Assembly (NCBI RefSeq): GCF_012275445.1
Contig: NZ_JAAZQK010000004.1
Span: forward strand, 492,300 to 556,299
DNA length: 64,000 nucleotides
Direction of reading: 5' to 3'
Source: Rhizobacter sp. SG703
GTDB taxonomy: Bacteria > Pseudomonadota > Gammaproteobacteria > Burkholderiales > Burkholderiaceae_C
The notes under the pieces are model-generated. The model saw nothing but the letters and a program-made list of their open reading frames with translations, ran no database searches and was not told the origin of the DNA. A program made the position numbers and the translations under genes. Positions 29,651 through 37,923 of this stretch are shown piece after piece. Each line of letters starts with the position of its first letter. The stretch's first letter is position 1.

Positions 29651-30316
29651 GTGCGCCACCTGCTGATCCGCTTCTGGACCATCCTCGCCCGCCCGAGCGT
29701 GCACTACAGCCTGGGCGTCCTGCTGCTGGCTGGCTTCATCGCCGGCGTGACGTTCTGGGGCGCCTTCAACACCGCGATGGAGGCCACCAACACCGAGGCC
29801 TTCTGCACCGGCTGCCACGAGATGCGCGACAACGTGTTCGCCGAGCTGAAGAGCACCATCCACTACACCAACCGCTCCGGCGTGCGCGCGGTGTGCTCGA
29901 ACTGCCACGTGCCGCACGAGTGGACCCACAAGATCGCCCGCAAGATGCAGGCGTCGAAGGAGGTCTGGGGCAAGGTGTTCGGCACCATCGACACGCCGGA
30001 GAAGTTCCAGGCCAAGCGGCTGGAGCTGGCACGCCACGAATGGGCCCGTTTCAAGGCCAACGATTCGCTGGAATGCCGCAACTGCCACAACTACGACTCG
30101 ATGGACTTCACGCGCCAGAGCGTGCGCGCGCAGGCCATGCACTCGACCCACCTGGCCAGCAAGGACAAGACCTGCATCGATTGCCACAAGGGCATCGCGC
30201 ACCGGCTGCCGCACATCCCGCCCGGCGAGGCACCGACCGACACGCCGGGGCAGCAGGTGCCGAAGGCCGGGCAGGCGGCGCAGGCCGAAGCCGGCGGCGC
30301 CGCCGCCGCACGCTGA
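29651..30316 (+). CDS. napC: Membrane-anchored tetrahaem quinol dehydrogenase
   Basis: 221 aa, NapC/NirT family. One N-terminal membrane helix (about 17-38) and four haem motifs CTGCH, CSNCH, CRNCH and CIDCH. It oxidises membrane quinol and feeds NapB. A GTG start is used. The C-terminal tail (about 195-221) is rich in Ala/Gly/Pro/Gln and looks unstructured. No napF, napG or napH is seen, so NapC is the only quinol link for this Nap system within the window. Confidence 0.96.
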   Translation: MRHLLIRFWTILARPSVHYSLGVLLLAGFIAGVTFWGAFNTAMEATNTEAFCTGCHEMRDNVFAELKSTIHYTNRSGVRAVCSNCHVPHEWTHKIARKMQASKEVWGKVFGTIDTPEKFQAKRLELARHEWARFKANDSLECRNCHNYDSMDFTRQSVRAQAMHSTHLASKDKTCIDCHKGIAHRLPHIPPGEAPTDTPGQQVPKAGQAAQAEAGGAAAAR

Positions 30317-30350
30317 CGGCCCGGCCCCAGCGCCCGCCTCGACGCCGGCC

Positions 30351-30911
30351 TCAACGCAATTGCGCCTGGATCCGCCGCACGAAGGCCGGGTCGGCACTGC
30401 CCAGCTGCGTGGTGCGCCCGGCAACGCGGCCGCGCGCATCCAGCAGCACCAGCAGGCTGGTGTGGTTGTAGTCGCCGTCGGGCAGCGCGCGAAAACGGAT
30501 GCCCAGCAGCGCGGCCAGCTTGCGCGCGCCGGCCGCGTCGGTGCGGGCCAGCGTCCAGTGCGTGCGATCGAGTCCCCGTTCGTCGGCGGTGCGCCGCAGC
30601 ACCTGCACGGTGTCGCGTTCCGGGTCGAAGCTCACCATCAGCACGCCGACGCGTTCGCGCTCGGCCGGGGCCAGTGCCGCCTGCGTGTCGCGCAGCGCGT
30701 CGACCAGCATCGGACAGACGAACTGGCACGAGGTGTAGAACATCGTGACGAGCATCGGGTGGCCCTGGCCGGCATCGAGCGCGATGGCCCGGCCGTCCTG
30801 GTCGGTCAGCGGCAGCTCGAGCTGGTAGACCGAATCGCCCGGCCAACGCGGTGCGGCGCCCGCCGAGGCGGCACAGGCCAGCAGCGTGGCCAGCAAGGTT
30901 CTTCTCAACAT
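30351..30911 (-). CDS. SCO1/SenC-type copper chaperone
   Basis: 186 aa, signal peptide (about 1-20) and thioredoxin-like fold with copper ligands CX3C (YTSCQFVCPM) and the distant His in GDYNHTSLL. SCO proteins deliver copper to cytochrome oxidase; here the gene is third in nirK-nirV-sco, so supply of copper to NirK or maintenance of its cysteines is the likely job. Its ATG overlaps the nirV stop (TGATG). Confidence 0.9.
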   Translation of the reverse strand: MLRRTLLATLLACAASAGAAPRWPGDSVYQLELPLTDQDGRAIALDAGQGHPMLVTMFYTSCQFVCPMLVDALRDTQAALAPAERERVGVLMVSFDPERDTVQVLRRTADERGLDRTHWTLARTDAAGARKLAALLGIRFRALPDGDYNHTSLLVLLDARGRVAGRTTQLGSADPAFVRRIQAQLR

Positions 30912-31705
30912 CAGTGTTTCTCCTTCAGGTCGGGGGCCTGCGGACGCACGCAGCGAAAGCCGAGGCTGCGCGTGCTGTTCGAGGCGTCGAGGGATGACAG
31001 CAGGGCCACGCGCATCAGCACCGCGTAGTTCTCCCGCTGTTGCAGGTCGATGGCGCCGGCGCCGCAGAACTGCAGCTTGTCGGGGTCGTCGGCGGAGCGG
31101 CTGTCGGGGTTGACCAGCAGCGCGTTGAAGTCGTCCACCCACTCCCACACCAGGCCGTGCAGGTCGCGCACGCCATACGCATTGGGCGGGCCGCCGACGG
31201 CCGGCAGCGCCTGCGTCGCCGGCCGCGAATACCACGCCAGGATGCGCGCGCGCCACGCGGGGTCGGCGCGCGCATCGACGCGGGTCTCGTCGGCCGCCGC
31301 CACGTACTCCCACTCGGGCCAGCTGGGCAGCCGGCCGCCTTCGCTTTCGCAGAAGGCCTGGGCGGCGAACCAGCTGAGCCCGGTGGCCGGCTGGTCGGCT
31401 CGCCAGCCGTCGCCGGGCGTGACCGGGTCGCGCCAGCCGCTCAGGTAGTCGGCATCGGCGAAGACCGTGGCGACGCGCCCGCGCTGCCACTGCGGCTGCG
31501 CGACGACGAAGCGCTGCAATTCGCCCACCGTGACCGGCGTCGCGCGCATCGCGAAGGCCGCGATGGCTTGCGGCTGCTGCTGCGCATCGCGTGCCAGCAC
31601 GCTCGCGAGCGTGCCGGCCGGAATGTCGACATACGCCGCCGTCTGCGCTGCGCACGGCAGCGCGATGCAGCAGGCGCAGGCGGCGATCCAGGCCGTCGTG
31701 CCCAC
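30911..31705 (-). CDS. nirV: NirV-like SUMF1/FGE-sulfatase domain protein
   Basis: 264 aa, exported (signal about 1-20). A formylglycine-generating-enzyme-like fold is indicated by VTVGELQRFV, GWRADQPATGLSWFAAQAFCESEGGRLPSWPEWEYVA and GLVWEWVDDF, ending RSLGFRCVR. NirV genes follow nirK in many denitrifiers; the role is not settled and the gene is dispensable in those tested, as far as I know. A GTG start at 31705 lies 1 base after the nirK stop. Confidence 0.85.
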   Translation of the reverse strand: MGTTAWIAACACCIALPCAAQTAAYVDIPAGTLASVLARDAQQQPQAIAAFAMRATPVTVGELQRFVVAQPQWQRGRVATVFADADYLSGWRDPVTPGDGWRADQPATGLSWFAAQAFCESEGGRLPSWPEWEYVAAADETRVDARADPAWRARILAWYSRPATQALPAVGGPPNAYGVRDLHGLVWEWVDDFNALLVNPDSRSADDPDKLQFCGAGAIDLQQRENYAVLMRVALLSSLDASNSTRSLGFRCVRPQAPDLKEKH

Positions 31706-31706
31706 G

Positions 31707-33197
31707 TCAGTGCTCGGCGACCGTCGCCGCCACCGGCTTGGCGGCGCGCACGCGCTTCACATCGTCGGTCAGGATGCGCCCGCCCGGGTTGCCCCAGCTG
31801 TTGAGCACGTAGGTGAGGATGTTGGCGACCTCGTCGTCGTTGAGCTGCACCATCGACGGCATCACCGAGTCGTAGTCGCCGCCGTTCACCTTCAGCTTGC
31901 CGTTCAGCCCGTGCAGCACGATGCCGATCGCGCGCGCCGGGTCGGCCGCGAGGTAGTCGGACCGTGCCAGCGGCGGAAACACGCCCGGCAGTCCGGCGCC
32001 GTTGGCCTGGTGGCACACCGAGCAGGTCCCGGCGAACAGCGACTCGCCGGCACGCACCTGGTCCTGCAGCGTCAAGGTGCCGGCCGCGGCCGCCTGCGTC
32101 GCGGTGGCGACCGCATTCATGTTCGGCTGGGAGCGGTCGCCCAGGTACACCGAGTCGAGTTCCTTGCCGGAGTACAGCGACTTGTCCTCCGGCCCGCTGA
32201 CCTTCAGGATCGCGAGCGCCCCCTTGTTGAACGCGCGGAAGATCGAATGATCGACCAGCACGTAGCTGCCGGGCACGCGGGTCGTGAACTTCACCACCGC
32301 CGCGCCGCCGGCCGGGATCAGCGTGGTCTGCACGTTCTTCTGCACGTTGCTGCCGCCCTCGTAGCGCACCTCGTCGAAGATGGCGCCGATCACGTGGAAG
32401 CTGGACACCAGGTTCGGCCCGCCGTTGCCGACGAACAGCCGCACCGTCTCGCCGGTCTTCGCGGTGATCGCCTTGTCGCCGGTCAGCGCGCCTTCGGCGC
32501 CGTTGAACAGCACGTAGGTCGGCCGCTCGTCGATGGCCTTCTCCATGTCGAACGGCTGCAGCCCCTTCTCTCGGTACTTGCCGCCGGTGTAGAAGTCGCC
32601 CTGCATCACGTAGTACTCGTGGTCCACCGGCGGCAGCCCCTGCGGCGGCTCGACCAGGATCAGCCCGTACATGCCGTTGGCCACGTGCATGCCGACCGGC
32701 GCGGTCGCGCAGTGGTAGACGTAGATGCCTTCGTTGAGCGCCTTGAACGTGAACTGCGACGCATGGCCCGGCGCGGTGAAGCTGGACGCCGCCCCGCCGC
32801 CGGGGCCGGTGACGCCGTGCAGGTCGATGTTGTGCGGCATCTTGCTGCCCGGGTGGTTCTTCAGGTGGAACTCCACCGTGTCGCCCTGGCGCACGCGGAT
32901 GAAGCTGCCGGGCACGGTGCCGCCGAAGGTCCAGAACGTGTACGACACGCCTTCGGAAATCGGCATCTCCTTCTCGATCACCTCGAGCTCGACAATGACC
33001 TTGGCGGGCGTGCTGCGATGGATCGGCGGCGGCACGTTGGGCGGGCTGGTCAGCACCGCGTGGATGGGCGCGCCCTGGGGCGGCCCGAAGTCGCCGGTTT
33101 TCGGCACGGCTTTCTGCGCCGAGCCCGCGGCGTGCGCCAGGCCCAGGGTGCAGGCCAGCAGTGCGGCGGCCGTCGCTGTCTTGAGGATGTTGGTCAT
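31707..33197 (-). CDS. nirK: Copper nitrite reductase with C-terminal cytochrome c domain
   Basis: Reduces nitrite to NO in the periplasm. 496 aa, longer than the common two-domain enzyme because of a fused cytochrome c module. Signal peptide (about 1-24); cupredoxin domains (about 50-350) with type 1/type 2 copper ligands in [29 protein letters not shown] and a late His in [11 protein letters not shown]; linker; haem motif CSVCH near residue 390 with a likely axial Met in DSVMPSM. The same fusion is known in Ralstonia pickettii NirK and lets the enzyme carry its own electron donor. It is divergent from the nor operon. Confidence 0.96.
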   Translation of the reverse strand: MTNILKTATAAALLACTLGLAHAAGSAQKAVPKTGDFGPPQGAPIHAVLTSPPNVPPPIHRSTPAKVIVELEVIEKEMPISEGVSYTFWTFGGTVPGSFIRVRQGDTVEFHLKNHPGSKMPHNIDLHGVTGPGGGAASSFTAPGHASQFTFKALNEGIYVYHCATAPVGMHVANGMYGLILVEPPQGLPPVDHEYYVMQGDFYTGGKYREKGLQPFDMEKAIDERPTYVLFNGAEGALTGDKAITAKTGETVRLFVGNGGPNLVSSFHVIGAIFDEVRYEGGSNVQKNVQTTLIPAGGAAVVKFTTRVPGSYVLVDHSIFRAFNKGALAILKVSGPEDKSLYSGKELDSVYLGDRSQPNMNAVATATQAAAAGTLTLQDQVRAGESLFAGTCSVCHQANGAGLPGVFPPLARSDYLAADPARAIGIVLHGLNGKLKVNGGDYDSVMPSMVQLNDDEVANILTYVLNSWGNPGGRILTDDVKRVRAAKPVAATVAEH

Positions 33198-33240
33198 GCT
33201 GTGATCCGGTACGGATGCGTCCCTCCATCGGGACGGCATG

Positions 33241-33282
33241 ACAGTAGGGGCGCGTCGCCGGCGAGGGTTTGTGTTCGGTCAA
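33241..33282 (-). promoter_or_regulatory. FNR-like box and -10 of nirK-nirV-sco
   Basis: Forward bases 33269-33282 read TTGTG-TTCG-GTCAA, one mismatch in the left half-site. On the minus strand TACTGT at 33246-33241 sits 22 bases beyond the box, so the box centre is 41.5 before the predicted start near 33234. The exact spacing makes the imperfect box credible. Confidence 0.7.
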
Positions 33283-33316
33283 GGAAGGCGACGGGGGCCG
33301 CGCGGTCGACGCCACC

Positions 33317-33358
33317 TTGACTTGCGTCAAGACCCTGCCGCGGTCGCACTCCTACTCT
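33317..33358 (+). promoter_or_regulatory. FNR box and -10 of the nor operon
   Basis: TTGAC-TTGC-GTCAA at 33317-33330 with TACTCT at 33353-33358, a 22-base gap; predicted start near 33365. The same intergenic region holds the separate divergent box for nirK, so nitrite and NO reductase are controlled in parallel from about 200 bases of DNA. Confidence 0.83.
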
Positions 33359-33379
33359 AGATGTATCTGCGATGCATCT
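33359..33379. promoter_or_regulatory. Putative NsrR operator over the nor start site
   Basis: A 21-base palindrome: left arm AGATGTATC, spacer TGC, right arm GATGCATCT (arms match 8 of 9). This resembles the NsrR consensus of beta- and gammaproteobacteria, in which ATGYAT and ATRCAT arms are separated by a short centre. It begins one base after the -10 hexamer and covers the predicted transcription start at 33365, a place where a repressor would block initiation. An nsrR gene is encoded 2.6 kb downstream in the operon it would control. Confidence 0.75.
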
Positions 33380-33413
33380 TTCTTGCAACGCATCCACGCC
33401 AGGAGATTCCCGC

Positions 33414-33722
33414 ATGTCCCCGTCCCAGGTTTCCGCCCCATCCCTTGCCGTCATCGACGTCCGCCCGATCCCGCGGCACGAACGCCACGCGCTGATCTTC
33501 TCGACCTTCAGGAAGCTGCCGGTCGGCAGGTCGATGCAACTGGTGAACGACCACGACCCGCAGCCGCTGCAGCACCAGTTCCATGCCGAGATGCCCGGCG
33601 CCTTCAGCTGGGAGTACGTGCAGGCGGGCCCCGACCTCTGGCGCGTGCGCATCACACGGCAGGCCGTGCCGGACCGCCATGCCGCCGGCGGCTGCTGCGG
33701 CGGCTGCGGCGGCGCGGCCTGA
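33414..33722 (+). CDS. DUF2249 domain protein
   Basis: 102 aa. The central segment LAVIDVRPIPRHERHALIFSTFRKL followed by LVNDHDPQPLQHQF is characteristic of DUF2249, a small TusA-like family common beside hemerythrins and NO-detoxification genes; function unproven. The C terminus ends in a cysteine/glycine tail (CCGGCGGAA) that could bind metal. The start at 33414 has AGGAG before it; an earlier ATG lies inside the NsrR palindrome and is at the predicted transcript start, so it is unlikely. It is first gene of the nor operon, 31 bases before norB. Confidence 0.85.
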   Translation: MSPSQVSAPSLAVIDVRPIPRHERHALIFSTFRKLPVGRSMQLVNDHDPQPLQHQFHAEMPGAFSWEYVQAGPDLWRVRITRQAVPDRHAAGGCCGGCGGAA

Positions 33723-33753
33723 TCCCTCCCCAGGTTTCCCCAAGGAGCACTCC

Positions 33754-36027
33754 ATGAACCCCTCGCATCGCCTGTGGCGCTGGCTGGCACTGACCTTCGT
33801 GCTGTCCTTCGGCGCGCTCGGCTTCCTCGGCTACCAGATCCACCTGGCGGCCCCTCCCATTCCCGCATCGGTGGTCGATGCCGACGGCCGCACGCTGTTC
33901 ACCGGCGCGCAGATCCAGGCCGGCCAGCAGGTCTGGCTCGCCTCGGGCGGCCAGCAGCAAGGCACGGTCTGGGGCCATGGCGCCTACGTGGCGCCCGACT
34001 GGTCGGCCGACTGGCTGCACCGCGAGGCGTCGGCGCTGCAGGCGCTTCGCCTCGACCAGCACGTGCAGGCGCAGCCGACGCTGTCGAGCGCTGACCGCGC
34101 CGCGATCGCCGTCACCTTGCGCGAGGAGATGCGGCACAACGGCTACGACGAGACGAGCGGCGTGCTGAAGGTGTCGAACGACCGCGCGCTGGCGATCCGG
34201 CGCGTCGCGAGCCACTACGACAGCCTGTTCGGCAGCGACCCGGCACTCGCCGAACTGCGCAGCCAGTACGCGATGCGCGCCGGCAACGTTCCCGACGCCG
34301 CCGACCGCCAGGCGCTGACGGCCTTCTTCTTCTGGAGCTCGTGGGCCGCGGCCACCGACCGCCCCGGCGAGACCTCCCTGTCGTACACCAGCAACTGGCC
34401 GCACGAGCCGCTGGTGGGCAACACGCTGACCGGCACCGCGGCCATGTGGTCGATGGCGAGCATCGTGCTGCTGATCGCCGGCATCGCCGCGATGGTCTGG
34501 TTCCATGGCAGCCGCGAGCACGAGGCCGATCCGGTGCCGCCGGCCGCCGACCCCTTCCTGCAGGTGGTGGCCACCCCGTCGATGAAGGCGACCCGCAAGT
34601 ACTTCTTCGCGGTGGTGGGCCTGCTGCTGCTGCAGATCGGCATGGGCGCCATCACGGCCCACTATGCGGTCGAGGGCGATGCATTCTTCGGCCTGCCGCT
34701 GGCCGAGGTGCTGCCGTATGTCGTGAGCCGCACCGTGCACACGCAGGTCGGCATCTTCTGGATCGCCACCGCCTGGCTGGCCACCGGCCTGTACATCGCC
34801 CCGTTGCTGTCCGGCACCGAACCGCGCTTCCAGAAGCTCGGCGTCGACGTGCTGTTCTGGGCGCTGATCGCCATCGTGGTCGGCTCCACCGCCACCGGCT
34901 GGCTCGGCACGCTGCAGCACCGCGGCGTGGACTTCAGCTTCTGGATCGGCAACCAGGGCCTCGAATTCACCAGCATGGGCCGCGTCTGGCAGCTGCTGCT
35001 GTTCGTCGGCCTGCTGTTCTGGCTGCTGCTGCTCGGCCGCGCGCTGTGGCCGGCGCTGAAGAAGCCGTCGGAGACCCGCGGGCTGATCGCGATGGTGTTC
35101 CTGTCGGCGGCCTGCATCGGCGGCTTCTATTCCAGTTCGCTGATGTGGGGCCAGCACACCCACTACTCGATGGTCGAGTACTGGCGCTGGTGGCTGGTGC
35201 ACCTGTGGGTCGAAGGCTTCTTCGAGGTCTTCGCCACCGCGGTGGTCGCACTGATCTTCACGCGGCTGGGCCTGGTCTGCGCCGCGAGCGCCAACCGCGC
35301 GATCGTCGCCGAGACCATCGTGTTCCTGTTCGGCGGCATCCTGGGCACGCTGCACCACCTGTACTTCACCGGCACGCCGACCTCGGTGATCGCCGTCGGC
35401 GCGGTGTTCTCCGCGCTCGAGGTCGTGCCGCTCGCGATGCTCGGGCTGGAGGCCCTGCAGACCTGGCGCCGTTCGAAGCGTGCGCCGTGGCTGGCAGCCT
35501 ACCGCTGGCCGATCATGTGCTTCGTCGCGGTCGGGTTCTGGAACACGGTCGGTGCCGGCGTGCTCGGCTTCGCGATCAACCCGCCGGCCTCGCTGTACTA
35601 CGTGCAGGGCCTGAACATGACGGCCGCCCACGGGCACGCGGCGCTGTTCGGCGTCTACGGCATGCTGGGCATCGGGCTGATGCTGTTCTGCCTGCGCGGC
35701 CTGTATGCGCGGCACCTGCATGCCGACCGCCTGCTGGCACCGGCGTGGTGGGGCATGAATGCGGGCCTCGCGATGATGGTCTTCCTGTCGCTGCTGCCGG
35801 CCGGCATCTGGCAGGCCTGGGCCAGCATCGACCAGGGCATGTGGTTCGCGCGCTCGCCGGCCGTCGTGCATTCGAAGGTGATGGAAACGCTGGTGTGGTT
35901 GCGCGTGCCCGGCGACCTGGTGTTCGCCGGCGGCGCGCTGCTGCTGGCGGTGTATGCGTGGCGGCTGCTGCGCCGCCCGGCTGCCGACGCGGCAGCGCTG
36001 GCGTCCGCGCGGGCGGTGCAGCCATGA
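33754..36027 (+). CDS. norB: Quinol-dependent nitric oxide reductase (qNOR)
   Basis: Reduces NO to N2O at the inner membrane with electrons taken directly from quinol. 757 aa: an N-terminal extension with a membrane helix and a periplasmic domain (about 10-250, replacing NorC but with no CXXCH motif), followed by twelve helices of the haem-copper oxidase fold. Metal-site residues are visible in VHTQVGIFW, WRWWLVHLWVEGFFEVF, GGILGTLHHLYFTGTP and AAHGHAALFGVYG. There is no norC in the operon, which confirms the qNOR type. CAAGGAG precedes the ATG. Confidence 0.96.
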   Translation: MNPSHRLWRWLALTFVLSFGALGFLGYQIHLAAPPIPASVVDADGRTLFTGAQIQAGQQVWLASGGQQQGTVWGHGAYVAPDWSADWLHREASALQALRLDQHVQAQPTLSSADRAAIAVTLREEMRHNGYDETSGVLKVSNDRALAIRRVASHYDSLFGSDPALAELRSQYAMRAGNVPDAADRQALTAFFFWSSWAAATDRPGETSLSYTSNWPHEPLVGNTLTGTAAMWSMASIVLLIAGIAAMVWFHGSREHEADPVPPAADPFLQVVATPSMKATRKYFFAVVGLLLLQIGMGAITAHYAVEGDAFFGLPLAEVLPYVVSRTVHTQVGIFWIATAWLATGLYIAPLLSGTEPRFQKLGVDVLFWALIAIVVGSTATGWLGTLQHRGVDFSFWIGNQGLEFTSMGRVWQLLLFVGLLFWLLLLGRALWPALKKPSETRGLIAMVFLSAACIGGFYSSSLMWGQHTHYSMVEYWRWWLVHLWVEGFFEVFATAVVALIFTRLGLVCAASANRAIVAETIVFLFGGILGTLHHLYFTGTPTSVIAVGAVFSALEVVPLAMLGLEALQTWRRSKRAPWLAAYRWPIMCFVAVGFWNTVGAGVLGFAINPPASLYYVQGLNMTAAHGHAALFGVYGMLGIGLMLFCLRGLYARHLHADRLLAPAWWGMNAGLAMMVFLSLLPAGIWQAWASIDQGMWFARSPAVVHSKVMETLVWLRVPGDLVFAGGALLLAVYAWRLLRRPAADAAALASARAVQP

Positions 36028-36491
36028 GGCTCAGCGGCTTCACCGACTACAGCCTGCGCGTGCTGATCTACCTCGCGGCGAAGCCCGGCCGGCAGGTCAC
36101 GATCCGCGAGATCGCCGGCTCGTTCGGCATCTCGGCCCACCACCTGACCAAGGTGGTCTGGTTCCTCGGACAGCACGGCTGGCTGAGCACCGTGCGCGGA
36201 CGCGGCGGCGGCATCGCGCTGGGGCGACCGGCCGCCGAGATCGGCGTCGGCACGGTGGTGCGGGCGACCGAGGCGCAGACCCGGGCCGGCGACTGCTTCG
36301 GCCAGCAGCCCGACGCCTGCCGCATCGCGCGGATCTGCGCGCTGCGCGGCGTGCTGCACGACGCGCTGGAGGCGTTCTACGCCGCGCTCGACCGCAGCAC
36401 GCTGGCCGACCTGGTCCGCAACGCGCCGGCGCTCGCCGAGGTGTTGTTCGTGCGGTCGCCGCCAGGCGCGCTGCAGGCGGGGTGCGCATGA
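36024..36491 (+). CDS. nsrR: Nitric-oxide-sensing repressor NsrR (Rrf2 family)
   Basis: 155 aa. Winged-helix N terminus MRLSGFTDYSLRVLIYLA with recognition region GISAHHLTKVVWFLGQHGWL, then a three-cysteine segment (DCFGQQPDACRIARICALRG) that matches the Fe-S ligands of NsrR; nitrosylation of that cluster releases the DNA. The ATG overlaps the norB stop by four bases. Being inside the operon it is predicted to repress gives negative autoregulation, with NO as inducer. Confidence 0.94.
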   Translation: MRLSGFTDYSLRVLIYLAAKPGRQVTIREIAGSFGISAHHLTKVVWFLGQHGWLSTVRGRGGGIALGRPAAEIGVGTVVRATEAQTRAGDCFGQQPDACRIARICALRGVLHDALEAFYAALDRSTLADLVRNAPALAEVLFVRSPPGALQAGCA

Positions 36492-36820
36492 ACGCCGCCG
36501 CCATCGACTTCGACGGTCCCGAGGCGCTGCGCAAGCCGTTGCAGGCCGCGCTGGCGCGGGTCGTCGATCCCGAGCTCGCGCTGTCGATCACCGACCTGGG
36601 CCTGGTCTACGGGCTGCACGTGGACGATGCCGGCGCGCGGGTGCGGATGACGATGACGTCGCCGGCCTGCCCGGTGATCGACCTGATCGTCGAAGACGTC
36701 GAGAACGAACTCGACCGCGTGCTGCCGGCCGGCTGTGCGATCGCGGTCGAGGTGTGCTGGGAGCCCGCATGGACACCGGACCGGATGAGCGAGCGGGCCC
36801 GCCGCTTCCTGCAGCGGTGA
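36488..36820 (+). CDS. MIP18/DUF59-type iron-sulfur assembly factor
   Basis: 110 aa, single DUF59 domain: LARVVDPELALSITDLGLVYG, RMTMTSPACPVIDLIVEDVENEL with the conserved Cys, and a C-terminal CWEPAWTPDRMSERAR. Relatives (PaaD, SufT, MIP18) help insert Fe-S clusters. Its place between nsrR and nnrS suggests repair or assembly of NO-damaged clusters, possibly that of NsrR. The ATG overlaps nsrR (ATGA) and its stop overlaps the next start (GTGA). Confidence 0.87.
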   Translation: MNAAAIDFDGPEALRKPLQAALARVVDPELALSITDLGLVYGLHVDDAGARVRMTMTSPACPVIDLIVEDVENELDRVLPAGCAIAVEVCWEPAWTPDRMSERARRFLQR

Positions 36821-37923
36821 ACGCACGGGCATCGGGTCTCGCCCGGCTGGCCCTGGCGCTGCTGGTCGCCGTGTCGCTGGTGGCCGCGGTGGCCGCCGGG
36901 CTGCTGCGGGCGGGTTGGCTGCAGGGGGCGTGGCTGCCGGAAGGCCCGGGGCCGCTGGCGCTCGGCCAGCATGCCGCGCTGATGCTGTCGGGCCTGCTCG
37001 GCACCACGATCGCGATCGAGCGTGCGGCCGCGCTGAAGCAAGGCTGGGCCTTCCTCGCGCCATGGGCCTCGGGGTTGGGCAGCCTCGCGCTGCTGGCCGG
37101 CCTGGACAGCGTGGGCGGCTGGCTGGGCGTGGTCGCGGCCGCGCTGTTCGTCGGCGCCAGCGCCGCGGTGTCGGCGCGCCAGTGGGCCGTGCATTCGGCG
37201 CTGCTGCTGCCCGCGGCCGTCGCGTGGCTGGTCGGCAACCTGTTGTTCGCGCTCGGCCAGCCCACCGAGACGACGCTGCCGTGGTGGTTTGCCTTCATCG
37301 TGCTGACCGTCGCGGCCGAGCGCCTGGAGATGGCCCGGCTGATGCGCCACCACCCGGCGGCGCAGGCGGTGCTGGTGGTCCTGCTGCTGGGCCTGCTGGC
37401 CGCGGCGGCCCTGACCGGCCGCCGGCCGTTCGAAGCCGGCGTGCTGTACGGCGGCACGCTGGTCGCGCTGGCGACGTGGCTGCTGCGCTTCGACATCGCC
37501 CGCCGCACCTGGCATGCCCATGGCCTGGCCCGCTACATGGCGGTGAGCCTGCTGGCCGGCTACGTGTGGCTCGCGGTGGCCGGCGTGGCCTGGATCGGCG
37601 TCGCCTGGGGTTGCCCGGGCCGCGACTGGGCGCTGCATGCGCTCGGGCTGGGGTTCATCTTCAGCATGGTGATGGGTCACGCGCCGGTGATCCTGCCGGC
37701 GGTCGCGCGGGTGAAACTGCGCTTCGGCCCGTGGTTCTACCTGCCGCTGGCCCTGTTGCACGGCTCGCTGCTGCTGCGCCTGCCGGGCAGCCTGGTCGAT
37801 CCCTCCTGGCGCAGCGTCGGCACAGCCGTGAATGCCGCCGCGCTCGCGCTGTTCATGGTGACCCTGGCCGGATCGGCACTGGCCTGGCACCGCCCCTTGC
37901 ATCGGAGGCCACGATGCCGCTGA
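36817..37923 (+). CDS. Polytopic membrane protein of the nor/nnrS operon
   Basis: 368 aa from a GTG at 36817 that overlaps the upstream stop. About eleven hydrophobic helices. Recognisable stretches are GQHAALMLSGLLGTTIAIERAAAL, FIVLTVAAERLEMARLMRHH and GLGFIFSMVMGHAPVILPAVARVKLRF; the last is histidine-bearing and resembles NnrS-type segments, but the NnrS N-terminal FRPFYLLAG signature is missing. I do not recognise a named family. Tight coupling to nnrS (10-base overlap) suggests a joint role in NO tolerance. Confidence 0.75.
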   Translation: MNARASGLARLALALLVAVSLVAAVAAGLLRAGWLQGAWLPEGPGPLALGQHAALMLSGLLGTTIAIERAAALKQGWAFLAPWASGLGSLALLAGLDSVGGWLGVVAAALFVGASAAVSARQWAVHSALLLPAAVAWLVGNLLFALGQPTETTLPWWFAFIVLTVAAERLEMARLMRHHPAAQAVLVVLLLGLLAAAALTGRRPFEAGVLYGGTLVALATWLLRFDIARRTWHAHGLARYMAVSLLAGYVWLAVAGVAWIGVAWGCPGRDWALHALGLGFIFSMVMGHAPVILPAVARVKLRFGPWFYLPLALLHGSLLLRLPGSLVDPSWRSVGTAVNAAALALFMVTLAGSALAWHRPLHRRPRCR

